Under the pieces are notes generated by a model. It had not been told where the DNA came from. It searched no databases and saw nothing but the letters and a program-made list of their open reading frames with translations. This document shows positions 20,511 to 31,989 of a stretch of DNA of 64,000 bases, piece by piece. Source of the DNA: Ceratopteris richardii (Eukaryota; Streptophyta; Polypodiopsida; Polypodiales; Pteridaceae); contig CM035433.1 in the NCBI GenBank assembly GCA_020310875.1, forward strand, positions 106,026,258 to 106,090,257, read 5' to 3'. How positions within the stretch are numbered: the stretch's first letter is position 1; each line of letters starts with the position of its first letter. The translations under genes and the position numbers were made by a program.

Positions 20511-21662
20511 TTAACTCAATCGATTCTTTAACTCTTTGAAGGCTCTCTCACATTCTTCGGTCCAATTAAATTGAGTCAATAATGCATAAAGAGCTCTAGC
20601 AATTATGGCATACATATGTATAAATCTTCGGTAGTATCCACAGTGTCCCATAAATGCTTGTACTTCTTTAGTAGTCTTTGGTCTTGGTAAATCCAAAATT
20701 ACTTTGATTTTGTCTTCATCAGTTGAGATTCCATTCTTAGAGACGATATGTCCTAATATTTTCCCTTGTCGAACCATGAAGACGCCTTTTTTTGGGTTGA
20801 GGCATACTCGGTATTGTCGACACTTGGCAAAGATATTTTCTAGTTCAGGGATGTGCTCTGATCGTATAGCTGAATAAGTACATAGATCATCCACATATAC
20901 CTCCATACTTTTCCTCAAGAATTCTTTGAATACATGGCACATCAATCTTTGGAAGGTGGCTGGGGCATTCGTTAGACCGAAAGGCATGACTCTAAAGGCG
21001 TATACGCCCCATTCAGTTGCAAAAGCGGTTTTATGTTGGTCCTCAGGAGCAATCGCTACCTGATTATACCCTGAAAAGCCATCCAAAAAACTATAAACTT
21101 CCTTCCTTGCCACTCTTTCCAAGAGATGATCCGTAATGGGTAATGGGTAACTATCTCTTATGGTCGCAGCATTTACTTTCTTCAGATTAATGCACACCCT
21201 TAACTTCCCATTCTTTTTCGTTACAACCACCAAAGGTGACACCCATTCCGTGTGCTTAATCTCATATATGAATCCAGCATCTAACAACTTATCTATCTCT
21301 TCCTTTATCTTTGCTGAGTACACATCATTGTACGTATACGGTCTTTGTTTAGAAGGTTTGGCTTCTGATGTCATGGGGATTCTATGGGCACATATAGATG
21401 GATCTACTCCTTTCAAATCTTTATAGGTCCGGGCAAGGACATCTCGATATTCCCTTATGAGGCGTATTAACTCTTGTTCTTCCTCTATTGAGACATCCTG
21501 TCCTATGAAAGTACATCGTTCTTCTCCTTCCTCTACGGTTACTACTATTTTCTTAGTCTGTTCCTTGTTGTCATAGGCTATTCCTGGTTGTGATTCTCTT
21601 TTAGGCATTTGAATAGCAATTTTTCTCTCTTCTACTTCATATTTTTTGAAGTGGGCTGGCAC
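20511..21662 (-). pseudogene. pol: Gypsy-M reverse transcriptase (fossil)
   Basis: This region carries all central reverse transcriptase blocks: IKEEIDKLLDAGFIYEI, WVSPLVVVTKKNGKLRVCIN, YPLPITDHLLERV, FLDGFSGYNQVAI, TAFATEWGVYAFRVMPFG, ATFQRLM and the catalytic VYVDDL, then the thumb/connection MGHCGYYRRFIHMYAIIA. The active site is YVDD, whereas many gypsy elements have FIDD or YLDD. It is closely related to the Gypsy-A copy at 28377-29554. Confidence 0.92.
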
Positions 21663-21728
21663 TTCAAACTGATCTTGTGGCTTGTTTTCTTCGCCTTCTG
21701 GTTCTTTACCTAACTCCAGCTCTTCTTC

Positions 21729-22256
21729 CTATGTAGGTTCCTGGTCGTTTTCGTTAGCTGTGACACCTATTTTTTTATTTTCATCCTCTGGTTCCATTGG
21801 TTCTTGTTCCATCTCAATGCTCTCATAGTCCTCCTTCCATTCTTTCTCTATTACTTCTCCTTCTTCAGCCTCCTGAAGGACTACTACATATAGACTAACG
21901 TCATATCCTTCCTCATCAATACATTCATTCATAGTTATCACTTCTTCATTCACACATACATCGAGGGTCGCTAAAATCTCCATCCAACCATGAGGTTCAA
22001 ACTCTTCATCCAAAAAGATTTGAGGCATGTAAGCTGGATCTTGTACAGACCTAGCTACTCCTTGCCTTTGCTGCCATCCCTTTCTCCTATCCTCTTCCTT
22101 TTTGGCAATTTGGCATATCCATAGATGAGTGTCCTCGTTCATCCAAGATTGGTCACTAGAACCTATGCTGTGAATTGATTGATCGTCTTCCTCCTTAAGA
22201 ATTTGATTCCATTGTAAGGGGGGAACATCTTGATATGTATATGTGTGGAGATTCAT
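21729..22256 (-). pseudogene. Gypsy-M acidic linker between protease and RT
   Basis: About 175 codons rich in Glu and Asp begin MNLHTYTYQDVPPLQWNQIL. The start matches the Gypsy-A segment just before the Copia-1 insertion (RDVPPTQWNPI). No enzyme motif is visible; in this family it looks like a variable spacer in the polyprotein. Confidence 0.6.
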
Positions 22257-22277
22257 TCTCGTGGTGGTTCCTTCATG

Positions 22278-23975
22278 CTATAGGTATACTACATCTTTTC
22301 CCCAATCTTGCACAACCTTTAGCTGTCTCATGAAAGGTCTCCCAAGTATCATTTCATAATTGCTCGCCCTTTCAAATTGGCATATTGCTAAGGTGTGTTC
22401 AAATTCAACTCCGCATGTGGTCAAAATTACTCGTTCCAATAATCTCAAGGGTCTTTCTGTGTGTCCGTCTACCAATTGTATCTTCATACGTGTTGGTCTT
22501 AAAGCTGGCTTTTCCCATTTCTCCCAAATTTCTCTAGTAGCAATGCCTACACTAGCTCCTGAATCTAAGATGGCTTTGGTTGTATAACCCCTGAAAGTAA
22601 TTGGAAGGCAAGTGTTTCCTTCGTCTCCCTCACTAAAATCTCCTATCTTATCCACTGGGATCTTTACTGTGTTTACTTCATCAGATATCTCTTTTTCTTT
22701 CGTCTTGATCTCCAATTGACTGGTTAATTTCTCCTTCAAATGTGGCTTAACCTTCAACAGTTCTTCCAAAGTTAGGGTACAAGGGATTTTTACCTTTCTG
22801 AGGTGTTGTATGATGTCCGATGTCTGGACTGATGGGTTCGGTTCTTTTTTCCTTATTGAGGGAATGCAATACAATTCTGAATTATGTTCGTACTCTCCTG
22901 TGTAATTTGGCAAAACCTTTACACTATCATTTTCTTCGTTACTTGCATCCATTGGTAATACTTCATTTGAATTCAACTCAGGTATTGACTCCTCTATTCC
23001 ATCTTCTGCTTCTAGCTCTTCAAAGGGCGGTTCTATTCCTTCCACTTTCTTCCATCTGTCTTCTTGGACTCTTGCCCACAAATCTTTAGGCCATTCCCCT
23101 TCTACTTCGGGAACAATGGATCCTTCCCTTTTATCCTCACAATAATTGCCATTCTGTATCTTACCAGCTTCGGATTTTTCATGATCATTAGTAATGACAT
23201 ACTCTTGGAATTCTCTTTTGAAAATTCGGGTATTGGGTAATGGCGATGCAGGTTTTTCTAAGGTCTGTTGAGCGACTTCTATTGATTTTTTGCAGATCTC
23301 CAACCTCTCCCTCTCTAGGTCACCTCTAGGATATTCTCTTTCATGTTGTTCTATGGTAGGTCCTGCTCTTATTCGTGCCTTGTATGCCTGAATCCACATG
23401 GTTAACTCTTCAGACATGGGATCTGCTAAAACAGATCCCATCTCATCCTTTTTATGCCTTTCATTCTTATTTTCTCCTTCAAATTTCTGTTCCTCTTTTG
23501 GGTTTTGTTCGTTCTTCTCATTTTCCTTCTTCCGCAATAGCTTCTTTTCTTTTATCCTATCTCTACGGTTCTTCCATCTTTGTGTTCTTTTACTTACAAC
23601 ACTTTTCTCAGGCTCTTCTGAGTCTTCAACTCTCTGAGGTGTGGGTGTATTCATCTCTAGATCACTTTGATTGTATTTTTCAAGTTTTTCTGGGGTCTCT
23701 CTAGCTTTTTCTCTCGTTATCGCTTTCAACGGTACAGTGTATTCCTTATCGTTCCCTGATGATTCGATTACTTCTATCACATTGATTTGCACGTTGGATG
23801 TAACCTTATTGGGGTTCTTGGGGCAATCTCTGAAAAGGTGTTCCTTACCACAATCACTACAGTAGCCTTCCCAAATTTGTTGTGGTGGTGGTGGGTTTGG
23901 CAATGTACATTCTCTGATATAATGATCGCCTCCACATCTGTAGCATGGTCCTCTGGGCACAGGCGGTCTGTTCAT
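22278..23975 (-). pseudogene. pol: Gypsy-M zinc knuckles, charged linker and protease (fossil)
   Basis: The region starts with two knuckles, CYRCGGDHYIREC and CSDCGKEHLFRDC, both of spacing C-x2-C-x3-H-x4-C. It then runs through about 380 residues of highly charged, Lys/Glu-rich linker to the protease. The protease shows VDKIGDFSEGDEGN, KAILDSGASVGIAT (active-site D-S-G), MKIQLVDGHTERPL and YEMILGRPFMRQL. A long charged linker between nucleocapsid and protease is unusual and is also seen in Gypsy-A. Confidence 0.88.
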
Positions 23976-23978
23976 GGG

Positions 23979-25439
23979 TCAGGGTGGCATGGTCGCTCTA
24001 GGGGCCATGTACATTAATGACACATAGTCCTGCTCATATCCGTAAGAACTATCGGGTACTTTCATGCCATAGGCATATGGTTCGTATAGTTGTCCATATT
24101 CTATCATAGAGCTTTCATAACTGGGATATGCTCCTTGATTATGGTCGTAAGATGAGTCATATGGTTCATTACTAGCCAATGGTGTGGCTGGGACTATTGC
24201 TCTCTCTAGGTTTTCTTCAGGTTGAGCTATCTTGACTGGGACAACGTTCTGAGGATGGGGCAGTTGTTGTCCTAGTACTGGTTGTGGTTGGGTGTATCCT
24301 TGGTACGCATATGGTCGTGGCACTGGAGCTTGCTGCTGATAAGTAGGGTACCTCCATGCTTCACCTCCTTGCTCTCTCTGAGGGTATCCATAAGGTCTCA
24401 TGTATGGTTGTGCTGGTCTCGATTGCCTATGGTAAGGGCAATTTTCTGTACTGTGATTTGTATATTTTTGTTCTATACTGCAATATTGTAGAGGTCCTGG
24501 GACGGTGGGTCTATTATAAGCATAAGCAGGTGGTGGGACTACTCCCCTAGTGGACAAGTGAGAAGGATGATCACCTCCGCACTGCATACATCTTTTGAGC
24601 ATGGCCACTCTTGGAGGGTTACTGGGGTAGTTCCTCTGTCCTTGAACGTTCAGCTTCTTTGCTACCAAATCGGCTATTTCCTCTACATTGTTTTTTGGGT
24701 TTGATGTGCTGCTGCCCGAATCTTCACTTTTCAAGCTACCTTGAGGTATTTTAAAATCTTCTGCTAGGTTGTCTTCCAGGTCTATACATTCATTCATGCA
24801 TTCTTGCAAAGTTTGAACTCTCTTTACATATACCAAAGATCTTAATGATCCGTTCAATAATCCTTCCAAAAATAATGACACCATTTTATTTTGAGTAGGT
24901 CTCTCTTCCACTGGGCATCTGTCCACATACTGCTTGAATCTTCTTGCTGCCAATCTTACTGATTCCGTAGGGGCTTGCTTAAAGCTATGGATCAAAGATG
25001 ACGAGTTGTTTTTAATTCCCGACTTAGTGAATTCCTCAATCATTTCTTGATAGACTTGTTCCATGTTTTGAAAATTATTAGGGTCCAATGGCTGGAACCA
25101 TGCTAATGCAGTGTCTGACAAAGTCAGACCAAAGGACTCATATTGGATCAAGAAATCTTCTACTTGTTCGGCTCTGATTACTTGTTTAAATTCGGCTATA
25201 TGATTGTAAGGTTCACTAGAGCCATCGTAGTGGTTTCTCATGCATTTGGCAACTTGAATTGGCCTTAATCTTCTTCCTGCTTCGGGCGGTCTAGGCATTA
25301 CTGGGAAAATTGGTCTTCCTATGGGTATGCCTGGTCCTCTTGCTACCGGTGGTCTCATTGGGGCAGGAATTCCATGTCTTGGGTCAACAGGTGGTTGAGG
25401 TCGGTAATTAGGGTTATTTGCAGGCATTGCAAACTGCAC
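23979..25439 (-). pseudogene. gag: Gypsy-M gag, capsid (fossil, long open stretch)
   Basis: The coding stretch opens MQFAMPANNPNYRPQPP and is Pro/Arg-rich for about 80 residues. The capsid domain follows: LRPIQVAKCMRNHYDG, YNHIAEFKQVIRAEQVEDF, TALAWFQPLDPNNF, AARRFKQYVDRC and LFLEGLLNGSLRSLV. A Cys/His motif (CMQCGGDH), YTNHSTENCPY and a Tyr/Gln/Pro-rich tail complete it. In the family it forms the particle shell and binds RNA. Confidence 0.9.
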
Positions 25440-25613
25440 ATGTGGTCTGATCGGGATTTGTGTTTGTTGTGTTTGCTGTGTTTGACCCGACTGTTGATAT
25501 GAGTCATTCTAAGATGTTCCAAGTGGGTTTCTTGAAGTAGTGGCTTGGTCCCTAGGGGGGAACACTGGGATATTCTGATATTTCAACTCGGCTCTCTCTA
25601 ATTCCGTTACGGG

Positions 25614-26309
25614 TCAATATCTTCTCTGATTCTTGTCCAAATATGTGATGATGGTGGGGAAATCAGGATCTTGTAACTCATAGATGGTGACAGGATTAGT
25701 AGCAGCTTCCCATATTGAAGAACGTGCTCTAAGAAGATGCTCCATCCCATTGATCAAATACACATCTATTAGGGAGTCATCTTGAGGAATCAGGTCTCCT
25801 CTCCAGACTCTAGCAACAGTAGATCTCCCTCTAGGAGTAGTTACTTGCTCTTCGTTCCCTCCTCCATTTAAGTTTGAAGCATTGTTTTCTTCCCCATGTT
25901 CATTAATGTTTTCCGGGTGTTCCATGACAACATACTGGATATCTCTTTTTTCCATGTAAAATCCTCCTACATACTTGACTGCTGGCCTAGGCACTATGTA
26001 AGCCTCTGAAGCCTTCTTTAGCCTGGCCACTGATCTGTTTAGACCATCCAAATAAATAGGGATCTCATTTTGGTTGGTGTTCACATACTTCACGGAGGTC
26101 CGGTACTCCCCCTCAATGATTGACATCATGCCAATCATGGGTACTGTGTTCTGCATATCCTCTGAAGCCATGGGAATTTCTTCCTCTGACTCACTGGAGG
26201 TCTCCGAGTAATGTGAATGGCTACTTGGCTCGGCTACACTACCTACAGAAGAGATTACACTTCTTCGGCTTCTTAGGGTTCTTCCAGATCTCAGGTTCAT
26301 CCACTTCAC
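25614..26309 (-). pseudogene. Gypsy-M N-terminal ORF, counterpart of 3188-3991
   Basis: About 230 codons open MKWMNLRSGRTLRSRRSVIS, a basic Arg/Ser stretch, followed by Ser/Glu-rich sequence. Then come PAVKYVGGFYMEKRDIQYVV, TPRGRSTVARV, IPQDDSLIDVYL and VTIYELQDPDF. Equivalent positions are conserved in Gypsy-A. No known domain is recognised. It probably represents an N-terminal extension of Gag peculiar to this family. Confidence 0.65.
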
Positions 26310-27461
26310 AACTCTGATCAGTCCTTGCTAACCTCTAGCTTCTAGAACTCTTCACTATAGATTAGAATTCTAGAAAAATTTTGGCTGGGAAATAACTGAA
26401 AATGAACTTTTCAAATCACGATACTTGACTGCTAAGTTACACGATACACGATCTTTGAACACAAACGATACACGATACTTGATCAGGGACCACGATACAC
26501 GATATCTGGATGCCCACGATACTCAATACTTGAGTCTTACACGATACACGATACTTATCAAGTATCGCGATCTGCAAACCACGATACTCGATACCTGGAT
26601 TTAACGATACTTGTCCAATGCGATACACGATACTTCTCAAGTATCGCGATCGATAGATCACGATATACGATATTCAGTAGGTATCGCGATCGGTGACAGC
26701 ACGATACACGATCTTTGCAAAGTATCACGATCTTTGCCACGCGATACACGATAACTGGGAAATATCGCGATACTCAACCACAGGAGATCACGATACTTGC
26801 TAAGTATCGCGATACTCGATCGCGGGAGAACACGATACTTGACCCTTTTTTCCAAATTTTTGAGAGGTTTTCAGATTTTGATTCAATGCACTTGTTTTCT
26901 CTGCTTTGCTACCCTTCCCTCACTCTCTGTATCACCCTTTTCACCCCTTATAAGTTCCCCACGATACCTGACGCAGATCGTTCTGTTCTGAAAATTTTGA
27001 TTTCCTGAGAATTTATGAGCAAGAGGTGAGTTTGCTTACCTAGGATACTCTTTCCCAACACTTCTAACAACCCCACTTGCTCAGCGCAACTCCCGATCAC
27101 TGTATTGATCAGACACGATACTCGGCAGCTCCTCTCACGATACTTGCTTACAAGACAAGTGATTTTCAAATGGCAGTATTTTTGGCTTTTATACTTGGCT
27201 TTTCCTACTTACTGAAAATACAACAACAAAACAAGGAGTGAAAGCTACTCTAACTACCTAACCTACTCCCTTACTCCTCCTACTCTACTCATTCTACTCA
27301 CTTCCCTAGACTAACAACTCACTACACACACTCCAAGAATGAGAAATAGTAAGTGCGGCTGAAATTGACTTACCAAAGAAGAGAAAATCACCACTCCTCC
27401 TCTCACTTCAATGCAAAAAAGCTACTTACCATCACACGAATGCCTCGGTTTGATTCGACAC
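26310..27461 (-). other. Untranslated leader of Gypsy-M
   Basis: About 1.15 kb lies between primer site and N-terminal ORF. It contains the CGATAC array (separate entry) and otherwise AT-rich sequence without a credible ORF. Confidence 0.6.
26405..26850. repeat. Array of CACGATAC / TATCGCGATA palindromic units
   Basis: About twenty to twenty-five copies of (A)CACGATAC or CGATACTTG alternate with AGTATCGCGATAC, whose core TATCGCGATA is a perfect palindrome. Outlying copies occur at about 27112, 27135 and in the LTR near 27720. The array occupies the Gypsy-M leader, the same relative place as the array at 1862-2360 in Gypsy-A. Confidence 0.88.
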
Positions 27462-27479
27462 TCCCCGGCAACGGTGCCA
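27462..27479 (-). promoter_or_regulatory. Primer-binding site of Gypsy-M (tRNA-Asp-like)
   Basis: The minus strand reads TGGCACCGTTGCCGGGGA seven bases inside the LTR. It is the typical plant gypsy site for tRNA-Asp. Confidence 0.85.
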
Positions 27480-27486
27480 AAAAACG

Positions 27487-28376
27487 TGTTGACCTAAGTA
27501 CCAACTTAGGGACTTGTGGAGAAAGAGACTATACCTCAATCCCTTTCAAGTGCATATAGTGGGGATTCACGCTTTAATTATCAATCCGATGAGTATACAA
27601 ACCTAGCCGAGTGTATGAGGACATGCAATCAAGTGATGATCAATGCAAATGAACTACATAAAGAGTGCAAATAAGGCAAAGACTAATCCAAACAAGCTTC
27701 AACTGTCTGTCATGGTGTCACGATACTTGGTGCAGCAGCCGTCAGTAATTTGGACTTTTCTCTCAGCTCCGAACTCCAAATATAGTAAATAGCATATGCG
27801 TTTCGAAGCTCTCGAGAAGACGCATCCAATGGCAGTAGCTTCATGCAATTCTGACACTCCTACTTCAAGTTATGAGAAAAATACTGAGTCGCGGGAAAAC
27901 CTTCCTACACTTCAGCACTTCCTACACGTCGCACACACCTTAACTACAGCAAACAAACACTTTCATGGATAGACAACACTTCCTAACACCCTTTCCAAGC
28001 AATACACATGCACACAAGCTCACAAAGAAGAAGATACAGAGTGAAGAAGACACAAATTCGAATTTCTGTGCTCTTGATTCTCACAATGGCAAAAAATCTT
28101 TACAAAGAGTCACAAATTGACTTATATACTTGTGCCCTAAAAATGGTCCTTTCACACAAAAGACCGGCACTTTATTCACTAAAAGACTAATTTCCTATTA
28201 TTTTACATGGGTAAGGTTCTAATCTTCTGAGGGGATGCATCTAGAAAACTCCTCTAGTGCATTTACAACAGAAAATATATACAAGAATGGTTATGATACA
28301 AAAATATGATATCCAAATCGGAAAAATTTTGGGGCCCGTCTTTTTCTCTGCCTTGTGCTCTCTTTGCTCTGCAACA
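27487..28376 (-). repeat. Gypsy-M 5' LTR
   Basis: This 890-base stretch starts TGTTG and ends CAACA on the plus strand, giving inverted ends. It lies between the primer site and the point where Gypsy-A coding sequence resumes at 28377. No second copy is present in the window, so the limits rest on the ends and on Gypsy-A homology. Confidence 0.8.
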
Positions 28377-29554
28377 AAGTATGAGATAGAAGATAGGAGT
28401 GTCATGATAAGAATGCCTAAACATGATGCACAAGCAGGAGAGGCCTACGATAACAAGGAAAACACCAAGAAAATTGTTGTAACCATAGAAGAGGGAGAAG
28501 AAAAATGCACGTATATAGGACACGACCTAGGTGAAGATGAGGTGCAAGAGTTGATAGCCCTGCGAAGAATACAGATATGTATTCGCATGGAGTTACAAGG
28601 ACCTGAAAGGATTAGACCCTAATATATGCTCACATATGATTCCCATGACCTCAGATGCAAAACCCGCGAAGCAGAAGCCATACACCTATAATGATAACTA
28701 TGCTGCCAAGATCAAAGAAGAGATAGATCAGTTGCTTGAAGTTGGATTTATCTACAAAACTGAGCATACTGAATGGGTATCCCCCATTGTAGTGGTGCCC
28801 AAGAAGAATGGCAAACTACGTGTATGCATTAACTTGAAGAAGGTTAATATAACCACTATCAGAGATAGCTATCTGCTTCCTATCACTGAGCATCTTTTAG
28901 AAAGAGTACCAGGCAAGGAAGTATACAGCTTCCTTGATGGATTCTCTGGCTACAATCAAGTGGCCATAGCCCTGGAAGATCAGCATAAGACAGCATTTGC
29001 CACAGAGTGGGGCATATTTGCCTTTTGAGTGATCCCATTTGGGCTTACCAATGCATCAGCTACCTTTCAGAGGCTGATGTGCCATGTGTTTAGAGAGTTC
29101 TTGAGGAAAAACTTGGAAGTCTATGTTGATGATCTTTGTGCTCATTCCAACATTATAAAAACACATATACCGGAACTCAGACAAATATTTGACAAATGTA
29201 GAGAATATCAGGTCTGCTTGAACCCAGAAAAGTGTGTGTTCATGGTTAGGCAAGGCAAGATTCTAGGACACATAGTGTCAAAGAATGGCATATCCATGGA
29301 TGAGGAGAAAGTTAGAGCTATTGCAGAGCTAGCTAGGCCTAAGAATGTCAAGGAAGTACAAGCCTTTATGGGGCATTGTGGCTATTATCGTCGATTCATT
29401 CATATGTAAGCAATCATTGCAAAGCCTCTCTACTCCCTCTTGACTAACTTTGAGTGGACTGAAGAATGTGAGAACTCATTTAACGAGCATTGTGGCTATT
29501 ATCACCAATTCATTCATATGTACACAATCTACTTATTATCCAATTTCTTGTGCT
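28377..29554 (+). pseudogene. pol: Gypsy-A reverse transcriptase region (fossil)
   Basis: Gypsy-A coding sequence resumes as KYEIEDRSVMIRMPKHDAQ and VTIEEGEEKCTYIG. The reverse transcriptase core follows: IKEEIDQLLEVGFIY, PKKNGKLRVCIN, FLDGFSGYNQVAI, TAFATEWGIFAF, YVDDLCAHS and MGHCGYYRRFIHM. It closely matches Gypsy-M at 20511-21662. The last about 100 bases contain a short direct repeat of the GHCGYY segment before the copia fragment begins. It is broken by a few interruptions. Confidence 0.88.
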
Positions 29555-31989
29555 CTTGTTCAGGCACTAATGCATATGCCAGACAACCAAAAACATGCAG
29601 GTGAGCAACAGATGGCTTACGACCATGCCAAGCCTCATATGGAGTGATAGACTACAATGCTTTAGTGGGACATCTGTTAAGTACATATGTTGCAAACATA
29701 ATGGCCTCAAGCCACAAACTATGTGGTAAAGCGTAACTCTTGACCATACACCTCGCCATCTCCATGAGTGACTTGTTCTTCGTTCAGCAACTCCATTCAT
29801 TTGAGGTGTATATGGCACTATACACTGATGTTTTATCCCACATTTAGCCACAAATGCATTAAAGTCAGAAGACATATATTCCCCCCCTCAATCAGAATGG
29901 AGGGTTCCCATTTTATATGCTGACAGATTTTCAGCCAAAACCAGAAACTATTTGAAGCACATAAACACTTCCGAATTTGCTTTCAATGGATATACCCATG
30001 CATGCTTGGAAAATCATCAATGAAAGTCAAGAAGCAAAGATAGTTTCCAAAAGAAGGTGTTTGCATAGGACCACAAACATCACTATGTACAAGCTCCAAG
30101 TTCTGAGTAGCTCGAATTGAACCATCTTTTGGGAAGGATGAATGCTGCATTTTGCCCAAGATACAGCCTTCACAAACATGTCTAGTGGGTGCCTCATGTT
30201 TAGGCAAAGAGGACACCATTTCATATTTCTACATGCATAGAAAACTAGCAAAATTTAGATGAACAAAGTGTGCATGCCAAAGCTTTGCATCTAACATAAC
30301 ATGAGAATCATGTACTGCACATGTTGAGTCATTCACAAATTTTTCATAGTCTATGAGCTTATGCAACCCACGACATAAAATGCCAGAAGCAATAATTACA
30401 TCGACATTTGATAGATCATGAATTGTACATCTGTCGTCAACAAATTTCACAACCAAGCCAATATTGGCTAAAGCTAAAACTGAAAACAAATTTTTATTGA
30501 TCCTTGGCACAAATAGAGCATCTAACAATGTGAAAGGACTACCATCAGCAATAGTTAGAATGATCGTACAAACTCCCATGATAGAATAAAAGGAGTTGTT
30601 GGCACATGTGACAATATTCCCTGTAGGGGCGGGCTTGATTGGAATGAAGAAACTACGCTCTGAGGTAATATATTTGGTTGCCCCACTATCAAAGTACCAA
30701 ACATCTGAGTCTACTACAGACATACACTGTTCAGGAAAGGATGGGTCAAAACTACAAATTGTAGTAAACGCCCATTCTTCATTTTGCACTAGATTAGTAG
30801 ACTCTGTTTTCGGTGTAGAGGCCTCTACAACAACCATTCCAGTCTCTTTTTTCTTTGCCTCTTTTGCAGCCAGTTTCTTTGCCCCTACAGTATCTGCAAA
30901 ACAATTTTTGCTTTTGTGTTTTCTTCTCTTCTGTGTCTTCCTTCTTTGATTGTCCAGAATTAGTAGATTTTTGTTTACTAGTAGAAGAGCTCCATTTACC
31001 TTTGCCCTTTTGATAAGCCAAGAAATTTTGATTCACAACACACATAATGGACTTGTTCTACCTAGATTGATCTTCCTGCAAGAGAACAGAGACTAACTCC
31101 TCAAATGTTAAGGCATTTAATATGCCTTTCATCATCAAATGAAGAGTAGAAGCAAAACTCTGGTATGAATCAGGAAGATCATTCAAAATAGTCTACACAA
31201 GTGAACTGTTAGGCAAGACTTCATCAGCAAAAATTAATTGTTCCTTAAAATCTTTGGTCTTTGTTAGAAAATTGTCCAAAGAATCACCTTCATTCATATG
31301 CTCACTCTCCAATTGTTTTCAAAGGTAAGCAACAAGAGCCTCATTCCTAGCATGGTAAGTGTATCCCAAGCATCCTTAGCTATTGTGCAAGAGCAAATGT
31401 GAGGAATAATGGCACATTTGATAGACAAGGCTATCAATTCATGTGCCTGAGCATCTCTGCCATCCCAATAAATTTTCTCTCTAGTAGGTGCAGCACAAAC
31501 AAGAACACAAAGAATATCATCATGTTCAACATCGTCTACATCAGCTTCAGTACCCATATTTACAGGTGTAATAGGACGTTTTTCAACACCCTGCACAATA
31601 TTCCATAGTCCTTTTGCAACCAATACATGATGCATCATATAAGCCCACAATGGGTAATTTGTACCATCCAACTTATCCTCAACAACCAACATACAAAATA
31701 CATCATTGCTTTGATCCATGCACACCAAATTTCATGTGATTCTAAGACTACAATTAGAGGGGTGTTGATGATGCCCTAGATGAAACAAAGCCTTCTCTAA
31801 TACCAATTGTTGGAGTTCGAGGTCTGTGGAAGCACGCAAACAACACAAGGAAGAAGAAGAAGCTTGGAGCACAACACACAATATTGAATGTATTACCACT
31901 AGAATGTACAAAGATATGTAACATGTAAGGTCAGTAGGCGTATATACAAGCCGGGGGAAAAACCTCCTAAAGAGGGAAAAAGATGCCCC
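29555..31989 (-). mobile_element. Copia-F: minus-strand copia fragment (part LTR, gag, protease, integrase)
   Basis: Read on the minus strand from 31989: part of an LTR (31808-31989) matching the R-U5 half of the Copia-B/C LTR, a primer site resembling TTGGTATTAGAGAAGG, gag (NDVFCMLVVEDKLDGTNYPL), protease (VWYFDSGATKYIT), the integrase zinc module (LWHAHFVHLNF) and integrase core to about 29555. No reverse transcriptase or second LTR is present. It belongs to the same family as Copia-B and Copia-C and is broken by many interruptions. Confidence 0.85.

Larger units (their letters stand above)
19456..28376 (-). mobile_element. Gypsy-M: minus-strand gypsy element of the Gypsy-A family
   Basis: Read on the minus strand from 28376: LTR, primer site, leader with palindromic array, N-terminal ORF, gag with zinc knuckles, protease, acidic linker, reverse transcriptase, RNase H and integrase. 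It ends at 19456 against Copia-1, so its 3' end and second LTR are not present. Its right edge interrupts Gypsy-A just before the KYEIEDR segment of the RT region, so it inserted into its own relative. It is broken by a few interruptions but has long open stretches. Confidence 0.9.
1045..29554 (+). mobile_element. Gypsy-A: old Ty3/gypsy element split by nested insertions
   Basis: One plus-strand gypsy element can be followed in order across 28 kb: candidate LTR, primer site, long leader, N-terminal ORF, capsid, zinc knuckles, protease and reverse transcriptase. Every part matches, in order, the minus-strand relative Gypsy-M at 19456-28376. Four foreign elements interrupt it at 4746-9591, 10520-12359, 13520-19455 and 19456-28376. 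Its RNase H, integrase and right LTR are not seen; a copia fragment starts near 29555. The element is broken, with many interruptions, and is older than everything inside it. The left limit is approximate because no second LTR is available for comparison. Confidence 0.8.
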
